Below are positions 7,277-10,632 of a DNA stretch of 10,632 nucleotides, in pieces (within the stretch, counting starts at the first letter, position 1; every line of letters begins with the position of its first letter). The notes under the pieces are model-generated. The model ran no database searches. It worked only from the letters and a program-made list of their open reading frames with translations, and was not told the origin of the DNA. A program made the translations under genes and the position numbers. Source of the DNA: DASZMJ01 sp035551935 (GTDB lineage: Bacteria; Planctomycetota; Planctomycetia; Isosphaerales; Isosphaeraceae); the NCBI GenBank assembly GCA_035551935.1, contig DASZMJ010000003.1:1-10632 (forward strand). The letters are read 5' to 3'.

Positions 7277-7371
7277 AGGAATCGAACCGCAGATGACGCA
7301 GATGAAGAAATAAAGAATAAATCAGATTCTTCTTTATCTGCGTCATCTGCGTCATCTGCGGTTCGATTCCT
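7277..7371. repeat. Long perfect inverted repeat with 9-bp units (family D)
   Basis: Arms 7277-7305 and 7343-7371 are perfect reverse complements (29 bp) around an AT-rich 37-nt loop. The left arm holds CGCAGATGA twice in tandem (7288, 7297). The right arm holds its complement TCATCTGCG twice (7343, 7352) plus a TTATCTGCG variant at 7334. The loop has a small inner stem (AAGAAT with ATTCTT). On the minus strand it begins 6 nt after the TPR gene stop codon, and the exit side is pyrimidine-rich (TTCTTCCTTT), so it could help end transcripts. The 9-bp unit resembles that of the element at 1-84 in 7 of 9 positions. Confidence 0.9.
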
Positions 7372-7377
7372 CTTCGA

Positions 7378-8763
7378 TCAGCCGGCTTTCTCCGGCCCGC
7401 CGAGCGAGTCGAGCGTCTTGCGGGCGTCGTCGGCCTGGAGGGCGGAGAAGTGGGGGTTGAGGGCCAGGGCGCGGGCGAGGAAGTCGCGGGCCTTGGCGGT
7501 GTCGCCGAGCCGGGCGTGGATCATGCCGGCGTGGTAATAGAGCTTGGCGTCGCGGGTGCCGAGCTTCAGGGCCTTGTCGATTTCCGCGGCGGCCTCGGCG
7601 GCCTGGCCGTTCTTGAGCAGCGCCCAGGCGAGGGTGTCGTGGCCGAAGATGTCGCCGCGGTCGGCGACGTCCTTGCGGGCCAGCGCCAGGGCCTCGGCGA
7701 GCTTGACGTCGTGGTTGAGGTAGTAGATCGCCCGCTCGCGGCGGTACTCGTCGTGCTTCGCGGTCAGGGCCTCGAGGCGGTCGAAGGTGGCCCGCGCGTC
7801 GGCGTCGCGGCCGGCCTTCTGGTAGAGGTCGCCGAGCAGGCCGAGCATCGGCGGCTCGGCGGCGATGCCGACGGCCTTCTCCTCCAGCGCGATCGCCTCG
7901 GAGAGCCGGCCCTGCGCCGCGCGGATGCGGCCGAGGCTGTAGGTCGCGTCGTGGTGGTCGGGGCTCTCGGCGAGCACCCCGGCGATGGCCTTCTCGGCCT
8001 CGTCGAGCCGGCCGGCGTCGAACAGGATGTCGCCGACCCGGACCCGGTACCAGAGCGAGCCCTCCCGCGCCCCCGCGAGCCGCTCCTCGTCGCCGGCGCG
8101 GCGGAGCAGGGCGATCGCCTCGTCGGTCTTGCCGCGCAATTCCGCCAGCCGCGCCACGCGGGCCATCACCGGCGGCTCGGGGGTCAGCTTCATGAGGGCC
8201 TTGCAGCCGGCCTCGGCCTCGTCGTAGCGGCCGAGCTCGAGGTTCGCGTCGGCGATCGTGGCCATCGCGTCGATGTTCTTCGGGTTCTTGGCGGCGACCC
8301 GGCGCGCCATCGCCATCGCCTCGGCGAACTTGTGCCGGTCGCAGAGGACCATCGCCAGCATGAGCTGGGCGCGGCGGTCGGTCGGCCGGGCCTTCTGGAC
8401 GGCCCGAAAGCACGCCTCGGCCCGCTCGAAGCCGGCCAGATCGCCCGCCTCGTGCGCGTGGCGGACGTGCATCTCGCCGAGCATGAGCCGGCTGGCGACG
8501 TCGTTCGGGTCGTCCTTGAGCCGGCCCTCGAGCATCCGGATCGCCCCCTCGGTGCTGAGCGTGAAGGGGCGCAGGTCCTCGCCCTCGTCGTCGGGGGGCG
8601 GCGTCTTGTCCAGGGCCCTCGGGTCCCGCGGCTTCGGCTTCGGCTTCGGTTTCGCCTGCGACTGCGACTTCGCCTTCGCGTCCGTCGCGGGCCCGGCCGT
8701 CTGCGCGGCCAGGCCGGGGACGACCGCGAGCATGCCGAGGATCACGGGCCATCGCGCGTTCAT
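7378..8763 (-). CDS. Exported tetratricopeptide-repeat protein
   Basis: A 461-residue protein from the ATG at 8763, preceded by a GAGGGA-type ribosome site (complement about 8771-8776). A longer frame would need TTG at 8817 and would displace the signal peptide. Residues 1-20 (MNARWPVILGMLAVVPGLAA) look like a Sec signal with cleavage after A20. A low-complexity Lys linker (KAKSQSQAKPKPKPKPR) follows. The rest is a TPR solenoid with many paired helices, for example GRYDEAEAGCKALMKLTPEP, GRLDEAEKAIAGVLAESPDHHDATYSLGRI and GDTAKARDFLARALALNPHF. No enzyme motif is seen; the role is probably protein binding in the periplasm. It lies between the DUF4331 and HEAT genes in the same direction. I recall TPR genes beside DUF4331 genes in other bacteria, but this was not checked. 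Confidence 0.88.
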   Translation of the reverse strand: MNARWPVILGMLAVVPGLAAQTAGPATDAKAKSQSQAKPKPKPKPRDPRALDKTPPPDDEGEDLRPFTLSTEGAIRMLEGRLKDDPNDVASRLMLGEMHVRHAHEAGDLAGFERAEACFRAVQKARPTDRRAQLMLAMVLCDRHKFAEAMAMARRVAAKNPKNIDAMATIADANLELGRYDEAEAGCKALMKLTPEPPVMARVARLAELRGKTDEAIALLRRAGDEERLAGAREGSLWYRVRVGDILFDAGRLDEAEKAIAGVLAESPDHHDATYSLGRIRAAQGRLSEAIALEEKAVGIAAEPPMLGLLGDLYQKAGRDADARATFDRLEALTAKHDEYRRERAIYYLNHDVKLAEALALARKDVADRGDIFGHDTLAWALLKNGQAAEAAAEIDKALKLGTRDAKLYYHAGMIHARLGDTAKARDFLARALALNPHFSALQADDARKTLDSLGGPEKAG

Positions 8764-8910
8764 GGTCTTGTCCCTCGCGGGGTCGGGCGGCGACGCCTCC
8801 TCCGGAATCGACCGCAAGGCTCGTGTTTTCGTGGTGGATGGTCGTCGCCGAGATGATCAAATACGTCGATGTTCGAACTCGATGCCGGGGTGCTCGCCGT
8901 CGGCCCGGCT

Positions 8911-8997
8911 TCGTAGCAGGCACGCTCCGCGTGCCGTCCGCCCGAACACAAAGCTCTTGGGTCGTGGCGGACGGCACGCGGAGCGTGCCTGCTACGA
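8911..8997. repeat. Palindromic intergenic element, family B copy 2 (nested hairpins)
   Basis: Arms 8911-8942 and 8966-8997 are perfect reverse complements (32 bp) around a 23-nt loop. The 31-bp core (8912-8942) is identical to 4245-4275, while the loop and outer flanks differ. As in copy 1, each arm contains the inner hairpin GGCACGC-TCC-GCGTGCC. It lies 59 nt after the DUF4331 stop codon and about 150 bp before the TPR ATG. Identity of arms with divergence of loops suggests selection on pairing, gene conversion between arms, or recent movement. Confidence 0.92.
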
Positions 8998-9006
8998 GGA
9001 AGAGGG

Positions 9007-9056
9007 TCGGCCTCGAGAGGCCGATGTCCTGGCAAACCTGCCGGGGCGTCCCCGGC
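9007..9056 (-). terminator. Two tandem hairpins after the DUF4331 gene
   Basis: Directly after the DUF4331 stop codon lies a 7-bp GC stem with a 3-nt loop (9040-9046 with 9050-9056). A second 7-bp stem with a 4-nt loop follows (TCGGCCT 9007-9013 with AGGCCGA 9018-9024). On the minus strand the second is followed by the pyrimidine-rich CCCTCTTCCTC. No true U-run is present, so intrinsic termination is possible but not proven. If it works, the TPR gene needs its own promoter. Confidence 0.4.
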
Positions 9057-10100
9057 TCACTTGAGGTTGTAGCGGTTGGCCACGGCGAGGTAGGGGAAGG
9101 CGAACCGGAAGTTCGAGTCGTTGCCGACGCAGTCGGTGGTGACGCCGAAGTGCTTCAGGAGGAGCTGGTATTCCTCGTCGATGACGTCGTCGGTCAGGCG
9201 ACGGCCGTTGGGGAAGCCCATGGGGTTGGTGGTGTCGAAGCTGTTGACGTCGGGCAGGACCAGCATGGCGAGGTTGAGCGTGTCGTCGGGGGTGTTGCCC
9301 AGGCCCTTCAGCGAGGCGATGACGGTGTCCCAGAACAGGAGCCGGTCGGTGTGCGGCACGCCCGAGTTGAAGGCGTCCTTCAGGTTGGCGGGGATCAGGA
9401 CCGTGTTGATCGCCGGCCGCCCCTCGCGGTCGAACTGCTCGTCGTTGAGGCTCGTGGTGGCCCACATGTTGATGGTCGACACGAACTTGTTCTGCACGAG
9501 CTCGGCGCTGGGGACCTCCAGGACGATCGCCATGGTGTTGGCGTTGGCGAAGAAGTTGTGCCCGGGGTTGCAGAAGGCGGCCGGGTTGCCCGAGGCCTTG
9601 AACGCGAAGAAGGCGTTCTCGTCGAAGAAGAACGGGTCGTCGAAGAGCCCCGCCGCCAGCTTGCCGCCGCCGGCCACCGCGATCGTCCGGCCGGTCAGCC
9701 CCTGCGAGACCACCCGGCTCTTCTCGCCCTCGATCCGCTCGACCGTCACCCGCTGCACCGCGCGCCGGTTCGGCATCGAGAAGGTGAAGCGATAGGTGAT
9801 GTCCTCCATGTAGTCGCCCGTGTTGTCGATCTTGAGCTCGTAGTCGCCGACCGGGCTGAACAGCGTCTGGCTGTAGAACCCGGCGAACGGCGCCACCGTC
9901 GCGATCATGACCGTGTTGCCGGGGTGCGTCGGCGACTGGAAGATGTAGATGTCGTTGAGGTCCAGCAGGCCGTACGTCTTGGTCCGCGGCGAATCCATGT
10001 GGTCGGCCGCCCGCGCCGCCGTCGCCCACATCCCGCCGAGGAGCGCCAGTGCCACCATCCACCGCCGCCCGACACGGGCAGCACGATTCTGCCTCGACAT
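9057..10100 (-). CDS. Exported DUF4331-domain protein
   Basis: A 347-residue protein with a basic N-terminus (RQNRAARVGRRW) and hydrophobic stretch MVALALLGGMWATAARA, ending in an AxA signal peptidase I site (A29-R30-A31). The mature protein starts ADHMDSP, followed by LLDLNDIYIFQSP, the family's conserved opening (compare SSHREAP...D-DIY-F). Later, GHNFFANANTMAIVLEVPSAEL and the C-terminal GFPNGRRLTDDVIDEEYQ match DUF4331 hallmarks. Family members occur in planctomycete, proteobacterial and other envelopes, with no established function. Two Cys (in FCNPG and TDCVG) could form a disulfide. GGGAGG lies 8 nt before the ATG (complement about 10109-10114). This is the first gene of the minus-strand run; a long leader with a stem-loop precedes it. 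Confidence 0.92.
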   Translation of the reverse strand: MSRQNRAARVGRRWMVALALLGGMWATAARAADHMDSPRTKTYGLLDLNDIYIFQSPTHPGNTVMIATVAPFAGFYSQTLFSPVGDYELKIDNTGDYMEDITYRFTFSMPNRRAVQRVTVERIEGEKSRVVSQGLTGRTIAVAGGGKLAAGLFDDPFFFDENAFFAFKASGNPAAFCNPGHNFFANANTMAIVLEVPSAELVQNKFVSTINMWATTSLNDEQFDREGRPAINTVLIPANLKDAFNSGVPHTDRLLFWDTVIASLKGLGNTPDDTLNLAMLVLPDVNSFDTTNPMGFPNGRRLTDDVIDEEYQLLLKHFGVTTDCVGNDSNFRFAFPYLAVANRYNLK

Positions 10101-10505
10101 GATTGCGACCTCCCGTTGAAGAGGAAACCTACATCGGTTCCCGGCCTTTGCCCAGATTGAATGGTTTCCGCGGAAGACAGAATCTGGGTCATTTGCGATG
10201 AGACTGACGGCAGATTAATCAAGTCGGACCAGGAAATCTAGTGCCTACCGCCTTCTTTTTTTCCATTCGTTCCGCTCGGGTGATCTCGCCGGTGCGGGGC
10301 CTTCGTCCGACGCCCTCGTTCTGGAGAGGACCCCCTTTACATCCCAGATTCGGACCGTATCATTGTGAGATCGGGACGGTCTCGGTGATCGGTCCCGAAC
10401 GGAGACCCGGGTTCATCGTATGGCAACGTCGCACATCGTGCCCGGGAACAGTCCGGATGGAGCCGATCGCCCGCGACGCCGCGGAGCGTTGGGAGAAGAC
10501 CGCCG
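10101..10505. other. Divergent intergenic region upstream of the DUF4331 gene
   Basis: These 405 bases separate the minus-strand DUF4331 gene from the plus-strand partial gene. Composition is less GC-rich than the genes, with a T-run near 10255. A stem-loop (10151-10188) and a repeated CCCAGATT word are described separately. A further 7-bp inverted repeat (TCGGGAC 10371-10377 with GTCCCGA 10392-10398) is present. No promoter on either strand is convincing. A 103-codon open frame at 10241-10552 is not supported as a gene. Confidence 0.55.
10151..10188. promoter_or_regulatory. Nested stem-loop in the DUF4331 upstream region
   Basis: CCCAGATT (10151-10158) pairs with AATCTGGG (10181-10188). Inside lies the perfect 10-bp palindrome TTCCGCGGAA (10166-10175). 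It sits about 50 bp before the DUF4331 ATG, so it could be an operator for a dimeric regulator or a structure in the 5' leader. Which one is not decidable from sequence. Confidence 0.4.
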
Positions 10506-10632
10506 ATGCGCACCATGCCGCCGTCGGAGAAACGGATCGAGGCAAATCGTAGAAATGCTCAATTGAGCACGGGTCCCCTCACCCCCGAGGGCAAGAACAA
10601 GATCCGCGGCAACGCCGTCACCCACGGCCTGG
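10506..10632 (+). CDS. Start of a conserved hypothetical protein with STGPxTPEGK motif (partial)
   Basis: The frame from ATG 10506 stays open to the window end (42 codons) and is therefore 3' partial. The translation contains EANRRNAQLSTGPLTPEGK followed by NKIRGNAVTHGL. The pattern NRRNAQxSTGPxTPEGKxxxRxNAxxHGL is one I recognise at the N-terminus of many short uncharacterised bacterial proteins, common in planctomycetes and alphaproteobacteria. GGGAG (10491-10495) lies 10 nt before the ATG; a second in-frame ATG is at 10515. No function is established. The basic N-terminus could suggest nucleic-acid binding, which is only a guess. Confidence 0.72.
   Translation, partial: MRTMPPSEKRIEANRRNAQLSTGPLTPEGKNKIRGNAVTHGL

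Noticed and set aside
7352..8977. 541-codon minus-strand frame overlapping the TPR gene
   Set aside because: Arg/Pro/Gly-rich out-of-frame translation that runs through the palindrome at 8911-8997; the TPR frame has clear repeats and a signal peptide.
8823..10160. 445-codon plus-strand frame opposite the DUF4331 gene
   Set aside because: Translates through the repeat at 8911-8997 and is otherwise a Val/Glu/Arg-rich shadow of a clear DUF4331 gene.
10241..10552. 103-codon plus-strand frame in the right intergenic region
   Set aside because: No ribosome site, no familiar motif, and it overlaps in another frame the better supported start of the STGP-motif gene.

Overview
The window is very GC-rich and looks chromosomal. 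Its gene set points to the Planctomycetota, probably an Isosphaeraceae-type genome: twin-arginine-exported Gfo/Idh/MocA oxidoreductase and sugar phosphate isomerase, a Uma2 (DUF820) protein, a DUF4331 protein, and the start of a protein with the NRRNAQxSTGPxTPEGK motif. This assignment is inferred from recalled family habits, not from a search. No rRNA, tRNA, CRISPR array, transposase or phage gene was seen.

Layout: the left part is a two-gene plus-strand operon (177-2401), a TetR/CecR-like repressor overlapping a FAD-dependent aromatic-type monooxygenase by 4 nt. Its promoter has a 12-bp palindrome between the -35 and -10 boxes and appears to give a leaderless mRNA. Converging on it is a run of six minus-strand genes (10100 down to 2517). 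In transcription order they are an exported DUF4331 protein, an exported TPR protein, a membrane-anchored HEAT-repeat protein, a Tat-exported Gfo/Idh/MocA oxidoreductase, a Tat-exported TIM-barrel isomerase/epimerase, and a Uma2 nuclease-like protein. At the right end a plus-strand gene begins at 10506 and is cut by the window edge.

The most unusual feature is a set of long, perfect inverted repeats between genes: 1-84 (37-bp arms), 4242-4333 (36-bp), 5832-5940 (20-bp core with slipped 7-bp repeats), 7277-7371 (29-bp) and 8911-8997 (32-bp). Three of them begin 4-8 nt after a stop codon. Two are copies of one family, and each of their arms is itself a hairpin. Two others are built from a related 9-bp unit (CACAGAGGA and CGCAGATGA).

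How the genes work together: the repressor probably controls the monooxygenase in response to an aromatic or hydrophobic compound. The oxidoreductase and isomerase probably act on a carbohydrate outside the cytoplasm. The DUF4331, TPR and HEAT proteins may form an envelope-associated module of unknown role.
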